Part shown: positions 31,233 through 41,870 of the stretch, in pieces
How positions within the stretch are numbered: position 1 is the first letter of the stretch
How the letters are laid out: each line of letters begins with the position of its first letter
Assembly (NCBI GenBank): GCA_015178975.1
Contig: WHVD01000106.1
Span: 62,001-126,000, forward strand
Length of the DNA stretch: 64,000 nt
Direction of reading: 5' to 3'
DNA from: Hysterangium stoloniferum
Taxonomy: Eukaryota; Basidiomycota; Agaricomycetes; Hysterangiales; Hysterangiaceae
Notes under the pieces: generated by a model
Databases searched by the model: none
What the model saw: only the letters and a program-made list of their open reading frames with translations
What the model was told of the DNA's origin: nothing
Program-made: the position numbers and the translations under genes

Positions 31233-31990
31233 GTGTCGCAAGCAGCTCAACCAAACCAAAAAAGTTGAAGGAAAACTTCAACTCCAAGTACCCCGATACA
31301 TCTACCGCCCCCACTCCAACAACAGCTGCAAGAAGCGCCGCACCGATGCCTCGCCCTACGACACCTCCATGTCGCCGCACGACTTCCCCGCCGATGAGTA
31401 CGGCAGCATCTCCCCCATCGACGGCACACCCTGCCGCCTCCCCTACGGGCTCGCCACGGCCTACTACTACTCCAGCAGCAGCCACTACGCTGATGCTGTG
31501 CCCGCGCTGAACGGACCCGCCGTCCACACGGACCCCGACGACCACTTCCCCCCAGCCGCGACATGGCACCCCGCCTTCCCCAAGCTGGGGCACATGCATG
31601 GCGGCAACTGGCCCCACGGGCCACAAGGATATGGGTATGGGCCGCACGACCATGGACAGGGACATGGGCATGGGCACGGGCCACATGGCGGCGGCGGCGG
31701 TGGTGATGGACACAGACACGGGAATGGGCCCTACGACACGCTGCACCTCGCGCCGCTGCACCCGATTGTGCACGGTGGCGTGCACCCCTGTACCACGCAC
31801 AGAGCTGGTCCGAAGAGACCGGCTCAAGCGCGGACTTTGGCGGCTTCCCACCTGGGCTTGGTAGCGGCGCCGTGGGGAACGGCGGGAGCGGATATGGCAG
31901 CCTCAGCGGGAGCGGGAGCGGCAGTGATGCGGGGAACGCGAGTAGGGGCGGCAGCGGCGGAGAGGGTGGGGGCAGCACGCTGGGGCTTGG
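31233..31990 (+). pseudogene. HMG-box gene fragment, right arm copy, part before the gypsy insertion
   Basis: Mirror of 29998-29220. It encodes KPKKLKENFNSKYP and, after the same missing base, RYIYRPHSNNSCKKRRTD, followed by the same Ser/Tyr and His/Gly-rich region. The coding trail breaks at 31995 where the gypsy element is inserted and resumes at 39390. A few substitutions distinguish it from the left copy. Confidence 0.6.
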
Positions 31991-31995
31991 GACGC

Positions 31996-33267
31996 TGTGA
32001 TGTATCTAGTATATATTCACGAATTTTCCCTTAATTTTCCAGAATTTATTTCAATTTATTTTATTCTATTTTATTTTATTTATTAATTCAAGAATTAGGC
32101 TATTTTCCTTTTAACTTCGAATACTCAAAGCTTCGAATGACATCATATTATGTAATCGAAGCCTAGAGCGGTCGAAATATAAGTATAATAAAGCCGGGTT
32201 ATCTGATTTCGAGAGACCGGGTTTTTATTATATTATATTAGTACATATATGCGCATTATTATCGCGCGATCACGTGACATCACGTGACGACAACGTCACG
32301 ACGTGTTTACAAATCGTCGCGAGTAGTTTTCGCAGCCGCCGGCCGCGTTTATTTCCGTTTCGGCGCCACAGCTTATTTTGCTTCCACCCTCGGCCATCTC
32401 GGGTTTATTCTCTGACTCGACCGGTTCGGATCTTCGGTTCGGATCTTCGAGTCGGGTGATAGCTATGACATCATAGCGGAATTATAGAAACTTTTAGAAG
32501 CTTCCAATAATTTCCTAATTAGTTATTTAGCTATTATTAAGCAAAAATCTCTACATGTATAAAAGGAGGCCTAAATCACTGAATAAAGAACAACTACTTT
32601 ACTACTATCAACAGCACCAGCTCATAAGCTTATCTAATCATCCTAAGGACAAAAATAGCCTTAGTCTGATTTACTAACTGCAAGCACCTACACTTGCAGC
32701 ATTTTGAACTCTTTCTCAGCAACTCTTGAACTTAGCTAATTCATCTAAGTTCCCTCAGCTTCCCGGAAAACCTTTAGGCTTACTAATCACTTAAGTAAAT
32801 CTAAATTCTCATTACTGAAATCCCTGCCCGTTTAGGTTATTCAAGAGCCCATTTTAACAGCACAGTTAATCGATCTTTAAACAAACGCTTGGATATTCGA
32901 CTCTCGGACAATCTCTCTATTTATAAATTATTTAACAGCTTGTTAAATCTTTATAAATAGTAAACTAAAAGGCTACAAGAAAGCGAAGGCTTACGACAAG
33001 TTTCCGCCAACTTATTGCGCATACATTCAGCTCCCGAACCTTTATTCTCAAAGAGAACTTAACTTTCGTAGAGCACGTCACTACAAGTTCATCTGAATTT
33101 GTCAAGAGACCAAACAAATATTGACTTTAGTTGTTTAAGCTTAATAGCGCAGCTAATTAATCTATCAGTATTTAAATTACTGGACCTTTATTTGTTTATT
33201 TCTTGAATCCCTTGCCGTGTCAACGCTTGTTAATTATTTGAGAGAGTAAATAGCCGGATACCTTACA
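31996..33267 (+). repeat. Gypsy element 5' LTR
   Basis: Contains a TATA box TATAAAAGG at 32558-32566 with AATAAAG soon after (32583), giving a compact promoter and possible poly(A) signal. 1272 bp is long for a fungal gypsy LTR. Confidence 0.92.
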
Positions 33268-33395
33268 AAATTGGTGGACGTTCTGGGAAATCTTGCTTTC
33301 AATCTATCGTTGCAGCAATCTTTCAGTAATTCACTTATATTCTGGATCAAGGCTTTCATCCCGAACAACAAGAAATTAAATCAAGGTTAAATCAA

Positions 33396-36300
33396 GTGAC
33401 TACCAAGTTACAACAGCTTTCCTCGAATCAATACATTACTCCCTATATTCCTATAACACCCATTCCTCCTTCGAATACACCTACTCTACTACCACCTCTT
33501 AGTATTCGATACACCTTCGGTAGGAGCCGCAACAATCCTATCATGTCAAAAACATCAAGTATACAACCCGAACGGGAGAGATCTATTTCTCCTAACAGAC
33601 CCATTACCCCAAAAGCATTCCGCCATCTTAATGTCACCATTCCAGACAGTCCTGTCCTTAGCTTCTCTGGTACACCTCAAAAGCACCAACCGAGAAGTGA
33701 CAGAGCAAGACCAGGTGATCTTACCCATCTCTATCCCAGCACAATCCAATTGAGGAGGTTGTATGAGCCTTCATTTGAGGATAAGGCTAGAAGAGATGTT
33801 ATTCTAAAGATTGGTACTAAATATATTCCAAAAGAAGATAGGCTTCCTTCAATGCCTTTGCCAATTCCTGCAGAAAGGGTGGCAACCCATGCTCTCTATT
33901 TGATGAAGGACTTGTTAGTTGGAGTACCCAGTGAAGAGAATAGGAATTTACCTGCAGATCAGGCAGGCTATTACATTGACCCTGGCTGCTATGAGATACT
34001 GTCTGATATACTCCTTGAACATATTCAGACAGCTTCTCCACTATTAGAAGCCAAGGGCTTACCTATTCCAAATGTTCCTATCTGGGGACCAAATAATGAT
34101 CCTCGTGAAGCTTGGGGCCAGGGTGATTTTGAAGTCATCTCAGTCCTTTACCGTGAGGAAGTGGAGAATACACTTGCCTATCTATATTCACATGATTCTC
34201 TGATGCCTATGGGAACGACTCAAGCACCACAGCCTGTGGCTTCCTCCCCCAGGATCAGATCTGAGGGGATTAGGCAAACACCCTCTCCATTACCAACCAG
34301 TGACCAACCTTTAGAAATCATTCACTCAACTCCGAAGCAGCTCACAAGCGAAATTAGATTTGAATTGCCACCTCCAGAGGCACCTTCAAATCACAAAAGT
34401 CAAGCTGCACAAGGAGATGAAGTTGATTCTAATATTATACAGCATGAAACCAAGCGAAGTGTACCCTTGTTTGAAGAACATGGATTTCAAGATGCTAAAA
34501 AGAAGGCATCTGAAGAACTATTCAGTCCACATTCAAGTATCACTTCACCATACAATGACTTGCCTGCATATATGTCAGAATCTAGGAGACTATCAGAGCT
34601 ACTTCAAGATCCTCAAGAAAGAAGGACTGTGGAGAAGAGGAGTTCATTGCCTCATACTCAAGTAGCTTCGGGAGATCCTCCTTACGAACCTCCTAAAGAG
34701 CCCCCTGACCGAAACAACAGTGGACATCATTTCCCTCATGACCCTGACAGAGATAGACGTACTTCATATCGGAGACCAATCAGGCCAAGTTTCTTTGAAA
34801 ATCGAAATCTCCCTTATGGAGGAGGTCCTCCAGGTGGTGGAGATGATGACCCCTATGATCCAGGTGGTCCTAAAGACTTCAATAATCTGAACCGTGGAAA
34901 AGGCAAGCCACTTGACTTTACAAACTCTAAAGGCATTCAAGAAGCACATTTCGACTTGAAACTGAAACCCGAAATCATTCCTAAGTGGGATGGTGATCCT
35001 GATACATTGTCAAAATGGATTTTCAAGATCAATAACTTGTCGGAACAAAGTAACTACATTTTCAAGCAACTAGGACAACTAGTACCTTTAAGACTTGAGA
35101 AGGATGCAGACTTATGGTTCTGGTCATTGCCCACCGATTATCGTCGTGAAATTACAGCTTCTTGGAGTACTTTGAGACGAGCCATTTGTGTGTATTACAT
35201 GAACCGGTCCTGGCTTGATCGTCAAAAGGGCCGAGCCAACAAAGCAAGCTACCGAGAATCAGGTCATTCAAGCGAATCACCAACGACTTACTTCATACGC
35301 AAATCAGAGCTCTTGAGTATGGTCTATCGATTATCAGACTCTGAAATGATGATGGAAGTAATGAATGGTGCACCTGAATTTTGGTCTACAATTTTGGATA
35401 CACATCGATGTAGAACCTTGCGCGAGTTTGCTACTGCCATCAAACATCATGAACAAGCACTTCAACACTCTCCTTTCGGATCACAGGACTCTTCAATTGA
35501 AAGGCGCCTGAAGCAAGTTGAACAGTCAATTCGCCAATCAAAGGGTCCTTCTTCAAATCGTAATCAATTCCGGTTTGCAAGGTCGAACTTAATAGGTTGG
35601 AGTCCCAATATCGGAAAACCTCAGTTCCCAAGGGATGACTCTATTGTCTCTAAGGGGAATACTCCGGAATCCAAGAAGGCTAGGCCCTGTCGACACTGTG
35701 GCAGTCCAAAGCACTGGGACTATGACTGCAAGTACTCTCGGAAGGGAACGAAAAATGTTAGGGCCAATTTTGCTAGCCAAACTGATGAAGATGTTCAAGC
35801 TCAATCAGAATACGATGAACTGTACTACAATTGTTCCTCAGAGGATGAAGACTCCCATCAGTCAATACAGGAATCCTCAGAGTCAGGGAATTTAATCAAC
35901 CTTGATTCTGACTCCTCCGATTCAAATACTTGTGAAGCTTTCAATGTATGCAGAACTGTTAAACTGGATTCAAGTCCAAACAGCCAGTCTTTAGAACCTC
36001 AGTCTATACAGAGGGGATTAGAGATTGAACACTCATTTCCTAACAACACTCCTATACATCAAAAGGCTTCTGAGCAAAAGCTTCAACGCAAAATGCTTAA
36101 TGGAATTTTCAATGTCAAAAACTATATTATAAAACTGGCCAATTCAACGAAGAAAGAAATCTTTTCCTTACCCAAACTAATGGCCAGGCCTCCTGGATGT
36201 GCATTCCTTGGAGCACAAGCCACTTCGGCCAAAGGATGGCTAGGATGTTATGGCCAGAATCCAACTAAGATCATTGTAGACTCGGGTGCAGACATTTCAT

Positions 36301-37994
36301 TGATATCACACTCTACCTTATCTCGACTTGATAATCCTCCAAAGATCAAGAATGGACAGCGAGTCAATCTGATTCAAGTAACTGGAGCATCAACTATATC
36401 AGGATTCGTTTCATTGCCCGTCTACTTTGACACAGATGAGGGACCAGTGGAGTTAGTCATTGAGGCTTATGTAGTCAAAGGAATGACTACTCCTTTTATC
36501 ATTGGAAATGACTTTGCAGATCAGTATGCAATCTCAGTCATCCGAGGAGAAGAGGGTTCAACTTTGAATTTTGGTTCAAGTGGAAGATCTATCAAAGTCG
36601 AAAACTCTATTGGGCCAATGTTGCAGGATGAAAAGGGTCAAGCATTTCAAGTTAAAGTAACTCCCAAGCTTTCAGACCTGACTGCAAAATTCAAGGCCCA
36701 TCGAAAGAACAAACGAGTCAAGAAGACACTTCAAAACAGAGAAACTGATAATTCTGTGCGATCTGTCATTGGTATTACTATATCTCCAGAGTCAATCAGT
36801 GCAGTTCCTGTGTCACTGACCTTTCCTGAGAAGTCAGACATAGCATATATTGAGAAGATTATCTTATCCAATCGAGGTGATCAAGACTTTTATGCAGCAC
36901 CCGATTCTATCATCACTCGGAAGAATCCACACTTATATGTTTCGAACTTTTCGAGTTTTCCAGTGCATATACATGAAGGTCAAATACTAGGCTATTCACA
37001 TAATCCTGAATCTTGGTTGGATAGTCATGAGCATTTAAGTGAAGAACAACTTAACAACTTAAGTGCTCATGCCTATCTAGTTAAGAGTATTGCCAATCAA
37101 CTCTTGAATCCTAAATACAACTCAATTGACGAACCAAATGTTGAAGGAGAATCAGAAGGTGGGCCCAAAACTGCAGAACCACCCCCTGAAGACATTAGCT
37201 CTGATAAGTTCTTTGAAGAGATCGACATTAGCAAGGACTTATCTCTGGAGCAAAAGAAGCAGTTAAAGTCAACACTCTGGAATAATCGTCTTGCATTTGG
37301 ATTAGATGGAAGACTTGGACATTATCCTGCAAAGGTGGAAATCAATTTACGAGAAGGAGCTAGAGAAATATCAATGCCTCCATTCTTTGCTTCACCCAAG
37401 AGCAGAGGAGTTATAGATGAACAGATGGACAAGTGGATTAAGCTGAAAGTAATCGAACCTTCTCAGAGTCCATGGGGTGCTCCAGCATTCATAACATATC
37501 ATCAGTCCAAGCCTAGAATGGTTATAGACTATCGTCAACTCAATGCACAAGTCATCCCGGATGAATTTCCATTACCACGTCAAGATGATATTCTGCAAGC
37601 ATTATCTGGATCACAATGGCTATCAACTCTGGATGCACTAGCAGGTTTTACACAGTTAGAAATGGCATCTAGAGATAAGGAGAAGACAGCCTTCAGGACA
37701 CATCGAGGTCTTTATCAATTCTTAAGGATGCCATTTGGATTTCGCAATGGACCAGCTGTGTTTCAAAGAGTCATGCAAAATGTTTTGGCACCCTTCTTAT
37801 GGATATTCACCTTGGTTTATATTGATGACATTGTAATCTTTTCAAAGACCTTTGAAGATCATTTAAACCATGTTGAATTGGTGCTTCAAGCAATCATAAC
37901 CTCACGTCGTCTTCCCAATCAACATCTTCCGACTCTAACATTTCTTCCAACTTTTCTCCGCCCAGTAATGTTGCGACGGCTTCTTCTTCAATGA
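33396..37994 (+). CDS. Gypsy Gag-protease-RT polyprotein, truncated after the RT active site
   Basis: 1532 residues from the first ATG downstream of the LTR. Residues 1-450 are proline/serine-rich and without recognised domain. A retrotransposon gag domain follows (about 510-720, with DADLWFWSLPTDYR and SWLDRQKGRA). The zinc knuckle CRHCGSPKHWDYDC lies near residue 765. The protease active site is IIVDSGADISLIS near 960. The reverse transcriptase shows MVIDYRQLNAQVIPDEFPLP, RMPFGFRNGPAVFQRVMQ and the catalytic LVYIDDIVIFSK near 1474. Shortly after, the frame changes character and ends RRLLLQ. In the next frame the same DNA reads SPPSNVATASSSMIDMEEE to a stop, which looks like the true C-terminus of the parent protein. 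A deletion joining the RT palm to that tail therefore explains the missing RNase H and integrase. Confidence 0.88.
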   Translation: MTTKLQQLSSNQYITPYIPITPIPPSNTPTLLPPLSIRYTFGRSRNNPIMSKTSSIQPERERSISPNRPITPKAFRHLNVTIPDSPVLSFSGTPQKHQPRSDRARPGDLTHLYPSTIQLRRLYEPSFEDKARRDVILKIGTKYIPKEDRLPSMPLPIPAERVATHALYLMKDLLVGVPSEENRNLPADQAGYYIDPGCYEILSDILLEHIQTASPLLEAKGLPIPNVPIWGPNNDPREAWGQGDFEVISVLYREEVENTLAYLYSHDSLMPMGTTQAPQPVASSPRIRSEGIRQTPSPLPTSDQPLEIIHSTPKQLTSEIRFELPPPEAPSNHKSQAAQGDEVDSNIIQHETKRSVPLFEEHGFQDAKKKASEELFSPHSSITSPYNDLPAYMSESRRLSELLQDPQERRTVEKRSSLPHTQVASGDPPYEPPKEPPDRNNSGHHFPHDPDRDRRTSYRRPIRPSFFENRNLPYGGGPPGGGDDDPYDPGGPKDFNNLNRGKGKPLDFTNSKGIQEAHFDLKLKPEIIPKWDGDPDTLSKWIFKINNLSEQSNYIFKQLGQLVPLRLEKDADLWFWSLPTDYRREITASWSTLRRAICVYYMNRSWLDRQKGRANKASYRESGHSSESPTTYFIRKSELLSMVYRLSDSEMMMEVMNGAPEFWSTILDTHRCRTLREFATAIKHHEQALQHSPFGSQDSSIERRLKQVEQSIRQSKGPSSNRNQFRFARSNLIGWSPNIGKPQFPRDDSIVSKGNTPESKKARPCRHCGSPKHWDYDCKYSRKGTKNVRANFASQTDEDVQAQSEYDELYYNCSSEDEDSHQSIQESSESGNLINLDSDSSDSNTCEAFNVCRTVKLDSSPNSQSLEPQSIQRGLEIEHSFPNNTPIHQKASEQKLQRKMLNGIFNVKNYIIKLANSTKKEIFSLPKLMARPPGCAFLGAQATSAKGWLGCYGQNPTKIIVDSGADISLISHSTLSRLDNPPKIKNGQRVNLIQVTGASTISGFVSLPVYFDTDEGPVELVIEAYVVKGMTTPFIIGNDFADQYAISVIRGEEGSTLNFGSSGRSIKVENSIGPMLQDEKGQAFQVKVTPKLSDLTAKFKAHRKNKRVKKTLQNRETDNSVRSVIGITISPESISAVPVSLTFPEKSDIAYIEKIILSNRGDQDFYAAPDSIITRKNPHLYVSNFSSFPVHIHEGQILGYSHNPESWLDSHEHLSEEQLNNLSAHAYLVKSIANQLLNPKYNSIDEPNVEGESEGGPKTAEPPPEDISSDKFFEEIDISKDLSLEQKKQLKSTLWNNRLAFGLDGRLGHYPAKVEINLREGAREISMPPFFASPKSRGVIDEQMDKWIKLKVIEPSQSPWGAPAFITYHQSKPRMVIDYRQLNAQVIPDEFPLPRQDDILQALSGSQWLSTLDALAGFTQLEMASRDKEKTAFRTHRGLYQFLRMPFGFRNGPAVFQRVMQNVLAPFLWIFTLVYIDDIVIFSKTFEDHLNHVELVLQAIITSRRLPNQHLPTLTFLPTFLRPVMLRRLLLQ

Positions 37995-38112
37995 TCGACA
38001 TGGAAGAAGAAAAGCCTGACTATGATTACTGAATTATTCGTGTATTTTAGAATAAGTATTAAATTCTCGGAAAGCGATTGAGTATAACTCAGTCAAAAGG
38101 AAGAGGGGATTT

Positions 38113-39384
38113 TGTGATGTATCTAGTATATATTCACGAATTTTCCCTTAATTTTCCAGAATTTATTTCAATTTATTTTATTCTATTTTATTTTATTTAT
38201 TAATTCAAGAATTAGGCTATTTTCCTTTTAACTTCGAATACTCAAAGCTTCGAATGACATCATATTATGTAATCGAAGCCTAGAGCGGTCGAAATATAAG
38301 TATAATAAAGCCGGGTTATCTGATTTCGAGAGACCGGGTTTTTATTATATTATATTAGTACATATATGCGCATTATTATCGCGCGATCACGTGACATCAC
38401 GTGACGACAACGTCACGACGTGTTTACAAATCGTCGCGAGTAGTTTTCGCAGCCGCCGGCCGCGTTTATTTCCGTTTCGGCGCCACGGCTTATTTTGCTT
38501 CCACCCTCGGCCATCTCGGGTTTATTCTCTGACTCGACCGGTTCGGATCTTCGGTTCGGATCTTCGAGTCGGGTGATAGCTATGACATCATAGCGGAATT
38601 ATAGAAACTTTTAGAAGCTTCCAATAATTTCCTAATTAGTTATTTAGCTATTATTAAGCAAAAATCTCTACATGTATAAAAGGAGGCCTAAATCACTGAA
38701 TAAAGAACAACTACTTTACTACTATCAACAGCACCAGCTCATAAGCTTATCTAATCATCCTAAGGACAAAAATAGCCTTAGTCTGATTTACTAACTGCAA
38801 GCACCTACACTTGCAGCATTTTGAACTCTTTCTCAGCAACTCTTGAACTTAGCTAATTCATCTAAGTTCCCTCAGCTTCCCGGAAAACCTTTAGGCTTAC
38901 TAATCACTTAAGTAAATCTAAATTCTCATTACTGAAATCCCTGCCCGTTTAGGTTATTCAAGAGCCCATTTTAACAGCACAGTTAATCGATCTTTAAACA
39001 AACGCTTGGATATTCGACTCTCGGACAATCTCTCTATTTATAAATTATTTAACAGCTTGTTAAATCTTTATAAATAGTAAACTAAAAGGCTACAAGAAAG
39101 CGAAGGCTTACGACAAGTTTCCGCCAACTTATTGCGCATACATTCAGCTCCCGAACCTTTATTCTCAAAGAGAACTTAACTTTCGTAGAGCACGTCACTA
39201 CAAGTTCATCTGAATTTGTCAAGAGACCAAACAAATATTGACTTTAGTTGTTTAAGCTTAATAGCGCAGCTAATTAATCTATCAGTATTTAAATTACTGG
39301 ACCTTTATTTGTTTATTTCTTGAATCCCTTGCCGTGTCAACGCTTGTTAATTATTTGAGAGAGTAAATAGCCGGATACCTTACA
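38113..39384 (+). repeat. Gypsy element 3' LTR
   Basis: Nearly identical to 31996-33267, with the TATA box at 38675-38683. Followed directly by the target duplication GACGC and the rest of the HMG fragment. Confidence 0.92.
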
Positions 39385-39389
39385 GACGC

Positions 39390-39678
39390 TGATGGCGCCG
39401 TTGTTCCCGCAGGGCCCTGGGGGCTTGCCGAGCACCACCATGACCAGCTCGAGCGGTACGGTGGGGGCAGATCTGGCGTGGAGGTGGGGCTGGGCCATTT
39501 CTCAATTTCTCACGGGGAGGCGTGCGACTCGCACCACACATCATATACTGGCTCGCATCACCCGCACACATCGACGACACGCCAGTCGTACCAGCACCCA
39601 TCGGGCCTGGGGACCACGCTTGCGCTGTCCCCTGAAATGTGCAGCATGGCAGTCTGTAAAGCAGTATGCGGACGATGA
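39390..39678 (+). pseudogene. HMG-box gene fragment, right arm copy, part after the gypsy insertion
   Basis: Continues the coding trail broken at 31995: the strand encodes GLGHFSISHGEACDSHHTSY and ends SPEMCSMAVCKAVCGR, as in the left copy. No HMG motif lies in this part. Confidence 0.6.
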
Positions 39679-39689
39679 AAACGGAGATA

Positions 39690-40440
39690 TGAATAGGATG
39701 GATGAGTGATCACGTTTCGCCATCGTCTCCTCTGGCTGGCTCCCTTTGGTTATCCCCCCACTTCTATTGCTATCCTCTCCAGCTAGACTTGGAATTGGAT
39801 TCCCTTTTTCTTGCTCAGCATATTATATCACACCATCACACCCACAGCACCTCTCCCCACCTTGTCACCCTGCCCCAGCCAGCACTGCGCCAGCTTTCAA
39901 GATTTATACAAGTAAAAAGTATATTCTACTTAATATAACCAATGTCTCGTTTATATCCTGCGCCTGATGATACTGGTATCGATACTCAACTACCTATACC
40001 TACCCACCATCACCCCAGCCTGCCCCCTGCCACTGCCGCCATCTTGGATACTGCCTGCCCCAAGCCCCACTTTCTTGTTCCATGCCATCATCCCCCAGCT
40101 TCAAATTCACATGTGATGTGTACCTCCTACTGTATATCAGGTTTGCTGTGGCTTCTTCTTAACATACATTATCTATATAATTGATAGTGATGCGTTTTTT
40201 TCCTCCCTTTGTCCATGTGCTGTGTGTATAGTGTATCATTGTTTGTGATCATAGAGAAAAGAGGATAATAGAAATTTTGGAGGCTTTTACATAGATTATT
40301 ATTGTGTGAAGACACTGTGCTATGATTTGTGACACTTTTGCGACTTTTTGCAACACGACGTTTTGCGATACTTTGCGACTTTGTGTGACACTGTGACTTT
40401 GTGCGACTTTGTGCGACTTTGCAACTTTTCAAAGAGTCAC
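39690..40440. repeat. Right arm, unique stretch mirrored at 28130-28900
   Basis: Near-identical reverse complement of the left-arm stretch. It contains a plus frame MSRLYPAPDDTGIDTQLP of 80 codons and others, present in both arms without recognised family. No firm gene. Confidence 0.6.
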
Positions 40441-40940
40441 AAAGAGTAAGTCGCAAAGAGTCTAAAAGAGTCGCAAAGAATCTAACAGAGTCGCAAAGAA
40501 TCTAACAGAGTCGCAAAGAATCTAAAAGAGTCACAAAGAATCTAAAAGAGTCGCAAAGAATCTAAAAGAGTCGCAAAGAATCTAAAAGAGTCGCAAAGAA
40601 TCTAAAAGAGTCGCAAAGAATCTAAACGAGTCACAAAAAGTCGCAAAGAGTCTACATGAGTCACAAAGAGTCTATAACAGCAAAGAGTCTATAAGAGTCG
40701 TAACGAGTCTATAAGAGTCACAAAGAGTCTAAAAGAGTTGCAAAGAGTCTAAAAGAGTTGCAAAGAGTCCAAAAGAGTCGCAAAAAGTCCAAAAGAGTCA
40801 CAAAAAGTCCAAAAGAGTCACAAAAAGTCCAAAAGAGTTGCAAAAAGTCCAAAAGAGTTGCAAAAAGTCCAAAAGAGTTGCAAACAGTCTATCAGAGTCA
40901 CAAACAATCGCAAACACTCACAAAGAGTCTAGAATAGTTG
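40440..40940. repeat. Simple-sequence array (AAAGAGTCGCAAAGAATCTA type), right arm
   Basis: About 25 units of 20 bp, grading from AAAGAATCTAAAAGAGTCGC to AAAAAGTCCAAAAGAGTTGC. Inverted counterpart of 27780-28135, but longer. Confidence 0.85.
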
Positions 40941-41739
40941 CAAAAAGTCTAAAAGAGTCACATTCTAGCCTCCTGAAAACTTGCAAATCACATTGAATAT
41001 TCCCAAACACTTGCCAATTGTAATGAATCACACTGTATCTTTTCAAACATTTGTAAATCACACTGAATCGCACTGTATCCTTTCGAATATTTGTGAATTG
41101 TGCTGAATTGCAAAACATCGGTTCAGGGTTTCTCACCTTGAAAAACCTCTAAGAAACTCATGGAAAATCATCAATTTCCTCATGATTTCACAAACAGATT
41201 TTTTGAATTTCCATAGTGTTTGTGACCAAGGAAAATTTTGTTGAAATATATAATTATTCAATGATTTTATGTATAATTAAATTGTAAATTTCATCATGGT
41301 TTTCCCCTTGACAAAACATTAAAAAAACTTTGTCTTGGCTCAAGATTTTTTCAGGCAGAAAACCATAGTTTTCACTGAATTCCCTCAGGGGCAAAATTAA
41401 GTAGAAATATGTGGTTTTCAATTGATTTCTCTAGGCACATTATTACAGTTTTCATAGGATTTTGTTAAGTGGAAAAATCCTAACAAAATACAGGGTTTTC
41501 TAAAAGTTTTCTTGTTCAGAAAATCCATAAAGAATAGGCTATTTCCAACAATATTTCCTCATAATTTCCTGATGCAAATTTTTAGAATTTTCAGATCCAA
41601 TTTTTGGCCTCAGAAAAACCTACTAAAACTCAGAATTTTCAAAGAGTTTTTCAATTCACAAAACACTTAGAAAATTTGGCCAAATAACAAGATTTTCTGA
41701 AGGTTTTCCAACTCCAAAAATCTTGGGATGCCTCCAGTG
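40941..41739. repeat. Right arm, AT-rich outer end
   Basis: Reverse complement of 26993-27780 with few differences. Rich in runs such as GGTTTTC and AAAATTTT; no gene seen. Confidence 0.7.
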
Positions 41740-41870
41740 CAAACAACACAAACAAAACAAAAAAACAAGATATACTGAAGGTAGAAAGGGGCAGGCTAAG
41801 CTTGCATGAAGCTTAACTGCAAACACATTCAAACTCTGATTAAAAATTTTTTTGCCTTTCTTTATATTTA

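Larger units (their letters stand above)
31996..39384 (+). mobile_element. Young Ty3/gypsy element with internal deletion
   Basis: LTRs of 1272 bp (31996-33267 and 38113-39384) begin TGTGATG and end CTTACA. A perfect 5-bp duplication GACGC flanks the element (31991-31995, 39385-39389). By eye the LTRs differ at one or very few positions (CCACAGC against CCACGGC near 32369 and 38486), so insertion is recent. A polypurine tract (AAAAGGAAGAGGGGATTT) precedes the 3' LTR. The single long ORF has gag, protease and reverse transcriptase but no RNase H or integrase, and only about 120 bp separate its end from the 3' LTR. The element is therefore a deletion derivative that would need enzymes from an intact relative. 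Confidence 0.92.
26993..41739. repeat. Giant palindrome with HMG-box gene copies, split by a gypsy element
   Basis: The left arm begins CACTGGAGGCATCCCAAGAT (26993) and the right arm ends with its reverse complement (41739). If the gypsy element at 31996-39384 is ignored, the arms are about 3.4-3.6 kb each and meet around 30540-30950. In outward order each arm holds a simple-sequence array, an HMG-box gene fragment, a 0.8-kb unique stretch, a second simple-sequence array and an AT-rich end. Identity is high over most of both arms (for example 28420-28900 against 39690-40190). Ends starting CACTG recall CACTA elements, but no target duplication and no transposase were found. Confidence 0.8.
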
